NCBI GenBank assembly: GCA_003506435.1
Contig: DOAQ01000019.1
Location: 124,001-188,000, forward strand
From: Prolixibacteraceae bacterium
Lineage (GTDB): Bacteria; Bacteroidota; Bacteroidia; Bacteroidales; Prolixibacteraceae
Direction: 5' to 3'
Length of the DNA stretch: 64,000 nucleotides
Shown here: one piece after another, positions 28,180 to 38,092 of the stretch
Layout: every line of letters begins with the position of its first letter
Position numbering within the stretch: position 1 is the stretch's first letter
Notes under the pieces: model-generated
The model's input: the letters and a program-made list of their open reading frames with translations, nothing else
What the model was told of the DNA's origin: nothing
The model's database searches: none
Translations under genes and position numbers: made by a program

Positions 28180-29223
28180 ATGACTTATATGAAACAAATA
28201 ATCGCATTTGGCTTAATTATCCTTCTCATGGCAGGACTATTTTCCTGTGAAAATGAGGATTGGAGTTTTCCTGATTTTGACTATACCACTACTTATTTTC
28301 CTTATCAATATCCGGTAAGGACACTGGTGCTGGGAGACTATTACTTTGATAATACCAACGATAACCTGAATAAATTTCTGATTGGCGCCCACATGGGGGG
28401 CGTGTATATGAATAAGGAGGATATCAAAGTAGACATTCAGGTGGACAATTCCCTGGCAAATAATTTATACAATGCTACTACAGGAAGTCCAATGAAAGCT
28501 CTTCCTGCAAATTATTATACTCTAAGCAATAATTCTCAGATCATCATTCCTAAAGGTGAAGTTTTCGGTACTGTTGAAGTGCAGTTAACAGATGCTTTTT
28601 TTGACGATACACTCACGATAGGAGCCAATTATGTCATTCCGATGAAGATTCTGAGTTCGACTACCGATTCCGTGCTTTCAGGAAGAACGCAAAAGACCGA
28701 TCCTGATCCCAGAATCGCCGCAGACTGGACCAACGCTCCTAAAAATTTCACCTTGTTTGGCATCAAGTATGTGAATGAATACCACGGGAAATACCTGCTA
28801 AGAGGAACCTCCGTGGTTAAGGATGCCGGAGGGAATACGCTTGAGACTATTGTTTACCGGCAAAAATACGTGGAGAGAAATCCTGTTGTCATGGTTTCGA
28901 CCTACCGGAAAAACGCAGTTCTGTATACCAACTCCATCCGCCGTACAAGTGGAAGTCCCGGATCATTCGAAATAAGTATGGCTTTCAATGCAAACGGAAC
29001 AGCGGCTATTGCCAATACTCCTAAATCCGCTCAATTCCCAACTACCGGAACGGCAAAATTTGTTAAAAATGCGGATGAGTGGGGAGGTAAAGAACGGAAT
29101 GCTATTTATCTGGATTACAAAATCCAGGTTGGAACAGAAACCCATGAAATTAAAGACACACTTGTTTTCCGTGACAAAGCTATAATTTTTGAAGAATTTG
29201 TTCCCAAAATTGTCGTACCGTAA
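28180..29223 (+). CDS. DUF1735 / BT_3987-like surface lipoprotein
   Basis: 347 residues from ATG 28180 (28189 is also possible); an in-frame ATG at 28150 overlaps the SusD stop. Lipobox with Cys23 (GLFSC). The DUF1735 pattern is clear at about 85-165: DIQVDNSLANNLYN, ALPANYYTL, IIIPKGEVFGTVEVQL, TDAFFDD and YVIPMKILS. The C-terminal part (~195-345) is beta-rich. These proteins sit after SusD in many PULs and are believed to bind glycan at the surface. Confidence 0.88.
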   Translation: MTYMKQIIAFGLIILLMAGLFSCENEDWSFPDFDYTTTYFPYQYPVRTLVLGDYYFDNTNDNLNKFLIGAHMGGVYMNKEDIKVDIQVDNSLANNLYNATTGSPMKALPANYYTLSNNSQIIIPKGEVFGTVEVQLTDAFFDDTLTIGANYVIPMKILSSTTDSVLSGRTQKTDPDPRIAADWTNAPKNFTLFGIKYVNEYHGKYLLRGTSVVKDAGGNTLETIVYRQKYVERNPVVMVSTYRKNAVLYTNSIRRTSGSPGSFEISMAFNANGTAAIANTPKSAQFPTTGTAKFVKNADEWGGKERNAIYLDYKIQVGTETHEIKDTLVFRDKAIIFEEFVPKIVVP

Positions 29224-29272
29224 CCTGGTATAGCTACCAGTCTCATAACTTTCTCCCTGTGTCGGGGAGCGT

Positions 29273-29324
29273 CCCGTTATACTTCACCGTGTGCCATGGC
29301 GGTACATGGTGAAGTGCGTACGGG
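29273..29324. other. Strong structured hairpin in a 305-base gap
   Basis: A 14-bp stem CTTCACCGTGTGCC (29282-29295) / GGTACATGGTGAAG (29301-29314), loop ATGGC, in which the only two non-Watson-Crick positions become G-U pairs in RNA. An outer CCCGT/ACGGG stem (29273-29277, 29320-29324) extends it. No U-run follows. It lies between the SusD/DUF1735 block and the enzyme genes. The G-U compensated pairing suggests a functional RNA fold (processing, stability or an unrecognised element). The rest of 29224-29528 shows no gene. Confidence 0.5.
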
Positions 29325-29528
29325 GGGATCACCGTCTGTCAGGAGAACGTCAGGCAAATGTTTACGTGTAAAGTGTATAGTTATTTTTTAGAATCAAAAT
29401 TATTTCTTAATCGTTAAAGTTTAATTTGGATGAACAAACCACAATTTGGAGTATTGATAATATTTAATACCCAAGACTCTAACTCAATGCGAAATGCTAT
29501 CCATATTATTCTAAATCTATTTTTCTTA

Positions 29529-30467
29529 ATGAAAAAGTCAATCATTTTCAGTCTGGTTTTTTTATCAGCAATTCTATCTGTTTGTTGCAGCAAATCCGAA
29601 GATGCTCCATCTGTTGAGGTTGCAACTAATCAGGACAAGTTTAATATAGTTTTTAGTTTGAACTTCAATAAAGACAATACAGGGGCTTATAATATAGAGC
29701 AGTGGAAGATCGACTGGAATTTCCCAACATGGGCGAATAAGAAGTATGGTTACGGAACAATAGTACAGGAAAGTACCAATAAATATTTAATGCAGACTTT
29801 TGTTCCTGGCGCATGGTTGGCAGCAGAAGGATATCAGTGGCATGGAAAATTTAGTCAGGGTTATAATGAATTATACCTTTCTTATAGAGTTAAATTCTCC
29901 AGTGCTTTTTCAAGCAGAGATTTGCATGGTAAGCTTCCAGGTTTGTCCGGTGGAGCGTCAAATGGAGGAGGTGACTTACCTACAGGAGAAGACGGATGGA
30001 GCGCAAGATATATGTTTCATGGTACTTTAATAAATTTTTACTTGTATCATCCTGATATTTATAAGGACGCTGGTGATTCACAACCCGTAGCAGGTAAATC
30101 TTACTATGGATATGGCCCTGAATTATATCCTGGTTTTATATTAAAAACTGATACATGGTATACTGTTACACAACGCGTTGTCATGAATACACCTGGAAAA
30201 ACAGACGGACTTGTTGAAGGATTTGTCAATGGTAAGTTATGTGCAGTTCAAACTGGGATTCGTTTTCGTGATATTGCAACTCTGCAGATCGACCGGATTT
30301 ATTTTGCCAACTTCTTTGGTGGAAGTGGTGTAACGCCAACGGAAAATGGATCTATTAGTTTCGACGATTTCGTAGTATATACTTATAATACTTCTGTTAA
30401 TGTGGCTCGTAATAATGTTGCCAATCCGGCAGGAACAACAATTTTGCTTCCTAACCTGCCACAGTAA
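29529..30467 (+). CDS. PL14-like polysaccharide lyase (lipoprotein)
   Basis: 312 residues from ATG 29529; the frame is open from 29430, but the later start gives the signal peptide. Signal ends in VCC (Cys19/20), an atypical lipobox. The mature protein has a beta-jelly-roll pattern and the PL14-family block LYLSYRVKFSS, then HGKLPGLSGG and a GWSARYMF strand. PL14 members cleave uronate polymers such as alginate or glucuronan by beta-elimination. Key catalytic residues are not assigned here, so the family is likely and the substrate open. First enzyme gene of the large PUL. Confidence 0.75.
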   Translation: MKKSIIFSLVFLSAILSVCCSKSEDAPSVEVATNQDKFNIVFSLNFNKDNTGAYNIEQWKIDWNFPTWANKKYGYGTIVQESTNKYLMQTFVPGAWLAAEGYQWHGKFSQGYNELYLSYRVKFSSAFSSRDLHGKLPGLSGGASNGGGDLPTGEDGWSARYMFHGTLINFYLYHPDIYKDAGDSQPVAGKSYYGYGPELYPGFILKTDTWYTVTQRVVMNTPGKTDGLVEGFVNGKLCAVQTGIRFRDIATLQIDRIYFANFFGGSGVTPTENGSISFDDFVVYTYNTSVNVARNNVANPAGTTILLPNLPQ

Positions 30468-30526
30468 ATCTAACTTTAATAAACTTATCCAAGACTTTTC
30501 ACTTAGTCTCTGAACTTTTAAATTAT

Positions 30527-32578
30527 ATGAAAAAATTATTAATTATAGCTTTTGTATTGGTTCAGCTCGTAGGTAAGGCCGAGTATGATAGTACTTATGT
30601 ATTGTCGATCACTCAAAAGTACGCAATTCCGGAGAATGTCTCCAACGGAGATGATGTTGGAACATGGAAGAAAACATATACCTGGGCTTCGGTCGGAACC
30701 ATCAGCTATTCCATTGAGCAGAACTACAACAATGCTTTTTCCATTAATTCTTCAACAGGACTTATTACCGTATCGAATGCCAGCCAAATTAACGGACAGG
30801 TTTCGCAACAAGACATGTTGATCAACCTGATCATCCGGACAACCGACTCGAATGGTGGAAGTCCTGTGATTGAACTGGATACGGCTAAAATATGGGTAAA
30901 AGAAAATGCGTATTGCAAGTTCATTGATTATGGTTATTCGGGGACAGAGAGTGGTACCCGAACCCAGCCATACAATGATTTCAGTGATATTACAGTCACC
31001 GCTGGCTACGGTTATTTCATCAAGCGTGGAAATGCGCCTACCGACAAGAAATACAATATTTCAGGATTTCAGGCCTCTGCAGCTCATCCTACCATCATAT
31101 CTGCTTATTCGACTGGGAACAATCCAATGTTCAACGGTTCAGGATTGGGATCTGCCGATGGAGTTTTTTATTTCCTAAATACCCCCTCTCCTTCCGCATA
31201 TTGCTATATTTTCAATATTGACATTAAAAACTACCCTGTCTGCGCACTTAGGATAGCAACAAGGAGCAACCGTTTTGCAGTGTACAATTCTTACTACGAA
31301 GGCAATTGCAGAATTGGGTGGAATGGACAGGCCGATATATATTTTTATGGAAGCCCTGCCGATTCTCTGACGAATTGGGGGCATGAACTGATTAATCTCG
31401 AATCCTATCATTGTTTATCGGCTATTTTAAAAACTGATGCCAGTGGAGTGTATGCATACAATATTAAGGCAGCAGTAAACAATCCAACTGAGGCGCCAAA
31501 TTTCAGGTTTGCAATCTCCTATTATTCAAAATTATCTCACTTTTTATTCATTGGGGGCGACAGGTCACTTCAAACCAGATTTCCTGATGTTGTTATCACT
31601 GACGGAATAATTACAGGTGCGGATGAGGCAGGCATGTTCCTTGTAACAGATGTTACCTATAATGGTAAACCAACCAATTTAAAAATTCATAATGTGCTGT
31701 TTAAGGATAATAGCTATGGTATTTATGCTTATAACAAGGATGTTAACAGAACAGCCATCGAAGATTGCAGGTTTGAATCAAATACCAATGACGGTATTTA
31801 TTTTTATAACGGGGGTTTCAATCGCATCATTCAGCGTTGCTCATTTATAAATAACGGAAGCGACGGAATTCACTTAAATCGTAGTAGCCAGACAAGTACA
31901 AATTTAATGATCAACTACAACCTGTTTTACGGCAATACCGGATATGGGATTAATACATCTGGTGCCAGTTGCGCTACCGGTTTAAAAGTTTATAACAATA
32001 CAGTTGATGGAAACATCACGTTAAGCGGAACCTCAGGTTCTACCGTACGGAATAACTTCTTTAAGGATCTGGTCGAAGGCAGCACACCGACCAAATCCAA
32101 TAACCTGGACATTGACGACATTTCTGTAGCAAATTATTTTGTCGATTACGCAAACCATGACTACCGTTTAAGAAGTACAGCCATGTTGTCCATCAATAAG
32201 GGATATAATGTATCCCTGACTTCTGATATTGCTGGTACAAGCGTTCCGCAAGGTAGTGCCCCAGACATTGGCGCTTATGAGTATGCGGGAGAAATAACAA
32301 GTAATCTTCCAATCAAAAAGAATAATACAAAAGGGATAAGTATATACCCTAATCCAACGGACGGGATAGTTTATATCCGTTTTGACAATTTCATTGAGGA
32401 TATGCATCAACCCGAATGGTTGAAAGTTACCGACCTGTTTGGCCGTCCGATTTTTCGAAAACCTTTAAATACGTTTCTTAAAGAAAACCAGGGGAAAATT
32501 GATTTATCGGGACTTTCCAAAGGTTTTTACATGATTGGCCTTGAACCCCAAATGATGGAAAAGCTGGTATTAAAGTAA
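30527..32578 (+). CDS. T9SS-secreted right-handed beta-helix protein, copy 1
   Basis: 683 residues. Signal peptide to about LVGKAEY; cadherin-like N-terminal domain (~25-125, AFSINSSTGLITV and TAKIWVKENA); parallel beta-helix (~135-595) with short Asn-ending turns such as IYFYNGGFNRIIQRCSF; C-terminal type IX secretion sorting domain (~605-683, IYPNPTDGIVYI ... LSKGFYMIGL). This architecture is typical of beta-helix polysaccharide lyases or hydrolases (PL6/PL9/GH28-like fold), but I cannot place it in a numbered family. The gene directly downstream is its paralogue. Confidence 0.82.
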   Translation: MKKLLIIAFVLVQLVGKAEYDSTYVLSITQKYAIPENVSNGDDVGTWKKTYTWASVGTISYSIEQNYNNAFSINSSTGLITVSNASQINGQVSQQDMLINLIIRTTDSNGGSPVIELDTAKIWVKENAYCKFIDYGYSGTESGTRTQPYNDFSDITVTAGYGYFIKRGNAPTDKKYNISGFQASAAHPTIISAYSTGNNPMFNGSGLGSADGVFYFLNTPSPSAYCYIFNIDIKNYPVCALRIATRSNRFAVYNSYYEGNCRIGWNGQADIYFYGSPADSLTNWGHELINLESYHCLSAILKTDASGVYAYNIKAAVNNPTEAPNFRFAISYYSKLSHFLFIGGDRSLQTRFPDVVITDGIITGADEAGMFLVTDVTYNGKPTNLKIHNVLFKDNSYGIYAYNKDVNRTAIEDCRFESNTNDGIYFYNGGFNRIIQRCSFINNGSDGIHLNRSSQTSTNLMINYNLFYGNTGYGINTSGASCATGLKVYNNTVDGNITLSGTSGSTVRNNFFKDLVEGSTPTKSNNLDIDDISVANYFVDYANHDYRLRSTAMLSINKGYNVSLTSDIAGTSVPQGSAPDIGAYEYAGEITSNLPIKKNNTKGISIYPNPTDGIVYIRFDNFIEDMHQPEWLKVTDLFGRPIFRKPLNTFLKENQGKIDLSGLSKGFYMIGLEPQMMEKLVLK

Positions 32579-32614
32579 AAAATTGTAGTTATCCTAATTT
32601 TAAACTATTAACGA

Positions 32615-34672
32615 ATGAATAAGTTGCTAATTATTGTTTTTCTACTGGTTCAGCTCGTGTGCCGGGCCCAGTACGACAGCACCTACGTACTTTCTGTTAC
32701 CCAAAAATATGCCATTCCTGAAGATGTTTCCAACGGAGACGATGTTGGAACCTGGTTGAAAACTTGGACGTGGGTTTCTGTGGGAACGATCAGTTTTTCA
32801 ATGGAGCAGAATTTCAACAGTGCTTTTTCCATTAATTCCTCTTCGGGATTAATTACGGTGTCGGATGCCTCTAAAATAAAAGGGAAAGTAGTTCAACAGG
32901 ACACCTTGATTAACCTAATAATCCGGACGACAGATTCAGGTGAAGGATATGAATTGGACACAGCTAAAATATGGGTAAAAGAAAATGCGTATTGCAAATT
33001 TATTGATTATAGTTATTCAGGCACAGAGAACGGAACCCGTGTACAACCATATAACGATTTGGACGATGTTGAGAAAACCCCGGGGTACGGATATTTTATA
33101 AAACGCGGGGTTCGTTTTAGCCAGGGAGCAACCCGGATAAAGGGACACATGGCAACTGCTTCCAACCCTACTATTTTTGGCGCCTATGGAACAGGCGAAC
33201 GCCCTACATTTGACGGCAGAGGCCAGGGGCATTGTTTTTATTTCGGAGAAAATGCCAATCCTGAAACAGACAAAGTAGAAAACGTCAAATTCTATGATAT
33301 TGCTATTAAAAGATATCCAAATTGTGCATGGAAGATACAAAGAAAATCATCCTTTCTGGGATGGTACAATTGTGTAAGCGACAGCAATGCCTTCAAGTAT
33401 TCCGAAGCCCAGTTAATCATTAATACAAGCAATTACCTCGATTCGGTAAATTATCTGCCCAATGAACTTATTAACTGCACATTCAACAGAACCATTGATG
33501 ATCCGGCTGTAGATGAAAATAGCTCGCTGATCAAGTGCGGAAACGGGCCGCTTACTACTGTAAACTGCTACTTTTCAAACAGTGTCCATGCTTCATGGAG
33601 GGCAACGTGTGGAAGAGGGTCATCATTAAAACACTCAATAATTGAGAACAGCGGGATTAAAGGAATACAGATCAGGGATAATAATATCACGATTGAAGAT
33701 GTCCGGATTATTAACTCTGCGCAAGATGCCATCGAAATTACCGGTAATACAACAGGAAATTATTACATGCCCAATGGCACAACCATAAAAAACTGCTTTA
33801 TAAAACAAGGAGGATCAGAAGCATCAATCATTGTCAGGGAACCTTCGTCAACTTTCCAGATCTGTCACAACACGACCATTGAAAATTGCCTGTTAGAAAA
33901 CGGCAACATCGGCATACAATCAAATGATAGTTACAGTATGCAGATACGAAAGAATAAAATATCCGGATTTTCTTCCTACCCTATCCGGATTTACACAAAT
34001 TATTCAAATAAAGTATTCAATCCTGCAATCACGTACAATGTCATTTACAATTCAGGTGCATTGGTTGTCGAAGACGGGATGGGTGCGAAAATCTATAACA
34101 ATACAGTAGACGGAGAAATTAATTTGACCGGCAGTTCTGGTTCTATGGTAAGGAATAACTACTTTCAGTCACTTACCAACGCTGGAACTGAATCCAACAA
34201 TCTGGATATTGACACAATTAATGTGGCCAATCATTTTCTGAATTATCCGACACACGATTATCGATTAAAATCCACTGCCCATAGTTCAATTAATAAGGGG
34301 TACAATGTATCCCTGACTTCAGATATTGCTGGTACAAATATTCCGCAAGGTAATGGACCAGATATCGGAGCTTATGAATATAGGGACGGAACAACAAGCA
34401 ACATTTCAATACAAAGAAATCATCAGAAAGGAATAAGGATTTATCCTAACCCGACCACAGGAACTGTACATATTCGTTTTGATAATTTTCCTGAGAAAAT
34501 TTATCAATCCGAATGGCTCATAGTTACCGATTTGTTCGGGCATTCACTGTTTCAAAAGCATGCGGAAGCTTTTAACGGAAACATGGTGAAGATTGATTTA
34601 TCGGGATTTCCTAAAGGTTTTTACTTGGTTGGCTTTGGTGACAGAATAAAGGAAAAACTGGTGTTGCAATAG
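32615..34672 (+). CDS. T9SS-secreted right-handed beta-helix protein, copy 2
   Basis: 685 residues, tandem paralogue of the preceding gene (37-base gap). Same order: signal peptide, cadherin-like domain, beta-helix, and a T9SS sorting domain (IYPNPTTGTVHI ... FPKGFYLVGF). The first ~180 residues and the last ~170 residues are very close to copy 1, while the middle (~190-510) is strongly diverged. Shared ends include TAKIWVKENAYCKFIDY and SLTSDIAGT. The centre is where a catalytic groove would lie, so the two probably act on different linkages or decorations. Confidence 0.82.
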   Translation: MNKLLIIVFLLVQLVCRAQYDSTYVLSVTQKYAIPEDVSNGDDVGTWLKTWTWVSVGTISFSMEQNFNSAFSINSSSGLITVSDASKIKGKVVQQDTLINLIIRTTDSGEGYELDTAKIWVKENAYCKFIDYSYSGTENGTRVQPYNDLDDVEKTPGYGYFIKRGVRFSQGATRIKGHMATASNPTIFGAYGTGERPTFDGRGQGHCFYFGENANPETDKVENVKFYDIAIKRYPNCAWKIQRKSSFLGWYNCVSDSNAFKYSEAQLIINTSNYLDSVNYLPNELINCTFNRTIDDPAVDENSSLIKCGNGPLTTVNCYFSNSVHASWRATCGRGSSLKHSIIENSGIKGIQIRDNNITIEDVRIINSAQDAIEITGNTTGNYYMPNGTTIKNCFIKQGGSEASIIVREPSSTFQICHNTTIENCLLENGNIGIQSNDSYSMQIRKNKISGFSSYPIRIYTNYSNKVFNPAITYNVIYNSGALVVEDGMGAKIYNNTVDGEINLTGSSGSMVRNNYFQSLTNAGTESNNLDIDTINVANHFLNYPTHDYRLKSTAHSSINKGYNVSLTSDIAGTNIPQGNGPDIGAYEYRDGTTSNISIQRNHQKGIRIYPNPTTGTVHIRFDNFPEKIYQSEWLIVTDLFGHSLFQKHAEAFNGNMVKIDLSGFPKGFYLVGFGDRIKEKLVLQ

Positions 34673-34748
34673 GGATTTGTTTGCTGACCGATTAATGCTG
34701 ACTTTTTATAAGTGGTGGATTTTAGATTTAAAATTTAAGAAGAATGTA

Positions 34749-36719
34749 ATGATAAAACGAAAGACTATTTGTGCTCTTGCTTTCATGCAGGCTTTATTAC
34801 TCACTACGGGGGTAAATACACTTCATGCAAAAGTTAGGTTGCCAAAAATTTTTAGCTCTAACATGGTACTCCAGCAGGGTCAAGCCAATCCTATATGGGG
34901 GTGGGCTGATAAAGGAGAAAAAGTTGCTATTAGTATTGCCGGGAAATCAATAATTGCGAAGACCGGTAAGGATGGAAAGTGGAAAGTTTTTCTTCCTGTT
35001 TTGGATTACGGTGGACCTTATACACTTATCGTAAAAGGAGATAATTTGATTGAGCTAAATAATATTTTAATCGGAGAAGTATGGGTGTGTTCGGGCCAAT
35101 CGAACATGGGGTGGCAGCTTAAGTTGTGCAACAACGGTGCGCAGGAAGTAGCCAATGCCAACTACCCCCGAATTCGGCTTTTCACGGTGCCCAAAAAGAT
35201 ATCTCAATTTCCGCTCGATGATATTGAAGCTGGCGAATGGGTGGAATGCTCTCCTGAATCTGCTCGTTATTTTTCCGGAGTAGCTTATTTCTTTGGCCGG
35301 AATATCCATCAAAAGCTTGACGTTCCTGTTGGGTTAATCCATTCGTCCCGGGGGGGTACCGTGGCTGAGAGCTGGATGAGCACCGAATCGCTTCAGGAAG
35401 ACCCTGATTTTAAGGACAACGTGGCAGCGCTCAAGGTGGCCGATTTTTATAAAATTATTCATGAGCGCGAAAGCAATGTAATGAGCAAGTTCGGGGGCGT
35501 ATTGCCTGTGGATTCAGCTTGTAACACTTGTCTGAGTTCATTTTCATCTGTTGATTACGATGATAGCAAATGGGCTGATGTACTGGTAAATAAGCGCTGG
35601 GAAGCCAATGGTTATACCAATATTGATGGCGTGGCCTGGTACCGCAAAGTAGTTTTACTGAACGATCAGAAGACCCGATCTGATCTGACTCTCCGCCTGG
35701 GACGGGTGGATGAGTCGGACACGGTGTGGATGAACGGTCACTTCATTGGTTCGACCCGTAATGACTCCGGAACTGAGCGTGTTTACACGGTTCCAAAAGA
35801 AACCTTAAAAACAGGCAAAAATATAATCCTGGTGCGGGTGGAAGATACCCGTGACAGTGGCGGTTTGCTGGGTCTTGCGGGCGGGCAAAGCCTCGAAACT
35901 CCGGATGGAATCGTGGATATTTCTCAGGAATGGAAAATCAAATTTACCTGGACAAAGCTAAATCCGATTCAGATTAACCACTATGAATATCCAACCATGT
36001 TGTACAACGGGATGATACATCCCATTTCCGGGTTCGGTATGAAAGGAGTGATCTGGTATCAGGGTGAATCAAATGCTTCACGTGCGAGCCAGTATCAGCG
36101 CATCTTTCCAAATTTAATTACCGATTGGCGGAAACACTGGGGACAGGGCGATTTTCCGTTTTTGTTTGTATCTATTGCCAATTACAGGCAACCTCAGCAA
36201 GTTCCGGGCGAGAGCGATTACGCAGAACTCCGTGAAGCACAGACAATGACACTTAGCCTTCCAAACACAGCTATGGCTATGGCCATTGATATTGGAGAGG
36301 CCGGTGAAGGAGTTCATCCGCCAAACAAACAGGATGTGGGATACCGATTGGCTTTAAATGCCTTAAAAATAGCATATAATAAAGATGTCGTGTATGCTGC
36401 TCCATTGTTTGCTTCTATGCAGATATTTGAAAATAAGGCAGATATTGTTTTTAGCCACGTTGGTGGTGGATTGATGGTAAAAGACCGTTATGGATATATC
36501 AATGGATTTACTATAGCCGGGAGCGATCAGAAGTTTTACTGGGCAAAAGCGGAACTTATTGATGATCATACTGTACGGGTTTATTCACCTCATGTTAGCA
36601 ATCCGGTTGCGGTGCGCTACGCGTGGGCCGATAATCCGGGAGACATTAACTTATATAACAAGGAAGGTTTACCTGCCAACCCATTCAGAACCGATAGCTG
36701 GCCCCGAAATACGAAATAA
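34749..36719 (+). CDS. Sialate O-acetylesterase-type esterase with inserted jelly-roll domain
   Basis: 656 residues from ATG 34749 (frame open from 34677). Signal peptide to about TLHAK. SGNH-type esterase of the DUF303/SASA family: GEVWVCSGQSNMGW with Ser118, GVIWYQGESNA, and a catalytic-His region GVHPPNKQDVGYR. Between the halves, at about 235-400, is an inserted galactose-binding-like beta domain (GVAWYRKVVLLND ... VWMNGHFIGSTRND) missing from the paralogue at 51108. It probably removes O-acetyl groups from the glycan. Confidence 0.9.
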   Translation: MIKRKTICALAFMQALLLTTGVNTLHAKVRLPKIFSSNMVLQQGQANPIWGWADKGEKVAISIAGKSIIAKTGKDGKWKVFLPVLDYGGPYTLIVKGDNLIELNNILIGEVWVCSGQSNMGWQLKLCNNGAQEVANANYPRIRLFTVPKKISQFPLDDIEAGEWVECSPESARYFSGVAYFFGRNIHQKLDVPVGLIHSSRGGTVAESWMSTESLQEDPDFKDNVAALKVADFYKIIHERESNVMSKFGGVLPVDSACNTCLSSFSSVDYDDSKWADVLVNKRWEANGYTNIDGVAWYRKVVLLNDQKTRSDLTLRLGRVDESDTVWMNGHFIGSTRNDSGTERVYTVPKETLKTGKNIILVRVEDTRDSGGLLGLAGGQSLETPDGIVDISQEWKIKFTWTKLNPIQINHYEYPTMLYNGMIHPISGFGMKGVIWYQGESNASRASQYQRIFPNLITDWRKHWGQGDFPFLFVSIANYRQPQQVPGESDYAELREAQTMTLSLPNTAMAMAIDIGEAGEGVHPPNKQDVGYRLALNALKIAYNKDVVYAAPLFASMQIFENKADIVFSHVGGGLMVKDRYGYINGFTIAGSDQKFYWAKAELIDDHTVRVYSPHVSNPVAVRYAWADNPGDINLYNKEGLPANPFRTDSWPRNTK

Positions 36720-36747
36720 ACACTTAAAATATAATAATTTAAGAGAA

Positions 36748-38016
36748 ATGAAGAGCATACTTGTCTGTTGTATTTTGATTGTATTTTTGAGGATTCCGCT
36801 TCTATCCCAGACATTGAACTACGACCCTGATCTTTGGATGCCGGATACCATTCCTCTCGCATTTGGAAATACGATTGAACTATACAGCAACAACATCGCG
36901 TTTGTAAAGCTTAATGACGGATTTATCAATTTTAAATGGAGGTGTCCAGTGGGAACCTCAAATAGTTCAGAGTGGACTTGGACAGCTAATCAAATAGGGA
37001 ATTTCAAACTTTCCCTGAATTGTTTTTATAATGGAAGTCCGGTAGATTCAGTTCACACCATTATAAAAGTCGTTGACAAGGTTAATGTCGGAAAAAAGAA
37101 TATACTGGCTATTGGAAATTCCCTGACAAACAGTGGCTACGTGTATCAATTTCCACAAATATCAAAAGATGTCAACTTTGAATTGAATCCAATAGGAACC
37201 CGGGGGTCCACCATAAAACATGAAGGACATCCCGGCTGGCTTTTTGATAGTTTTTTAAAAAGCGGTTCTCCTTTTTACATCGACAACCGCATAAATTTCA
37301 AAAAATACATTGAAAATAATAATCTTCCAAACCCGGATATCATACGCATATCGCTGGGAATTAACGATTGTTTCCTCAGTTCATCACATCCGTTGGATTT
37401 GATAATGAAAAATGCCACCCATCTGGTTGATACCATTAACAATGATTACCCGAATTCAGCAATTATTATTGCGTTGCCGAGTACATGCGAAAGTACAGGG
37501 ATCGGCTGGCAAGTCGCTTATGGCAATTTAGATAACTATGAACGGTACCAATTGCACATGAGGGAGTTGCGCAAAAGAATGGATGCCAAGTTTGGTTGCG
37601 GTCGCTATAAACCAAACATACGGGTAAGTTATGACGGTTTTTGTATTGACCGTATATACGGATATCCTAACAATGGTTCACATCCTAATTCAAGCGGATA
37701 TGCCCAATTGGCAAAAGGATTCTCGAATACACTTAATAACATGTTATGGGAAAGCCTTTCAACCCTTTCTATAGAACGAAATACATCTAACCAGATTTCT
37801 TTATTCCCTAATCCGGGCAACGATAAAATTACCATTACAGGATTTAATACGGATTCAAAACTGCGGGTGATGAATGTTCTTGGTAAAGAAGTTTACCGGG
37901 TTGAAAACATATCATACAGCACAGAAATAGACATCAGCAATTTTATAAAAGGCATATACCTGATTATCATTAACGACAGGGGAAATTGCCAGATAACGAA
38001 ATTTATTAAGAATTAA
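36748..38016 (+). CDS. SGNH-family hydrolase with T9SS sorting domain
   Basis: 422 residues from ATG 36748; the frame is open from 36559 inside the previous gene, but the signal peptide (MKSILVCCILIV) fixes the start. Ig-like domain (~25-110), SGNH esterase core with IGNSLTNSG (Ser125) as block I, SLGINDC as block III, and GSHPNSSGY as the His block. The usual catalytic Asp three residues before that His is Asn here (N-G-S-H). A Por sorting domain (~350-422, LFPNPGNDKITI) exports it by type IX secretion. Likely a carbohydrate acetylesterase. Confidence 0.85.
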   Translation: MKSILVCCILIVFLRIPLLSQTLNYDPDLWMPDTIPLAFGNTIELYSNNIAFVKLNDGFINFKWRCPVGTSNSSEWTWTANQIGNFKLSLNCFYNGSPVDSVHTIIKVVDKVNVGKKNILAIGNSLTNSGYVYQFPQISKDVNFELNPIGTRGSTIKHEGHPGWLFDSFLKSGSPFYIDNRINFKKYIENNNLPNPDIIRISLGINDCFLSSSHPLDLIMKNATHLVDTINNDYPNSAIIIALPSTCESTGIGWQVAYGNLDNYERYQLHMRELRKRMDAKFGCGRYKPNIRVSYDGFCIDRIYGYPNNGSHPNSSGYAQLAKGFSNTLNNMLWESLSTLSIERNTSNQISLFPNPGNDKITITGFNTDSKLRVMNVLGKEVYRVENISYSTEIDISNFIKGIYLIIINDRGNCQITKFIKN

Positions 38017-38092
38017 ATGTTTAAAGAGGCCAGTCTATGGAATGGAGCCTTTCAAAATGAAAAACTATAACCATTTATAAATCAATAAGAAA

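Noticed and set aside
29254..29340. Resemblance of the structured gap to a group II intron domain V or other mobile-intron relic
   Set aside because: The hairpin lacks the conserved domain V bulge and AGC-type triad, and no reverse transcriptase remnant is nearby.
36559..36747. Upstream extension of the SGNH hydrolase frame into the esterase gene
   Set aside because: The extension overlaps a well-supported gene and would bury the signal peptide that begins at 36748.
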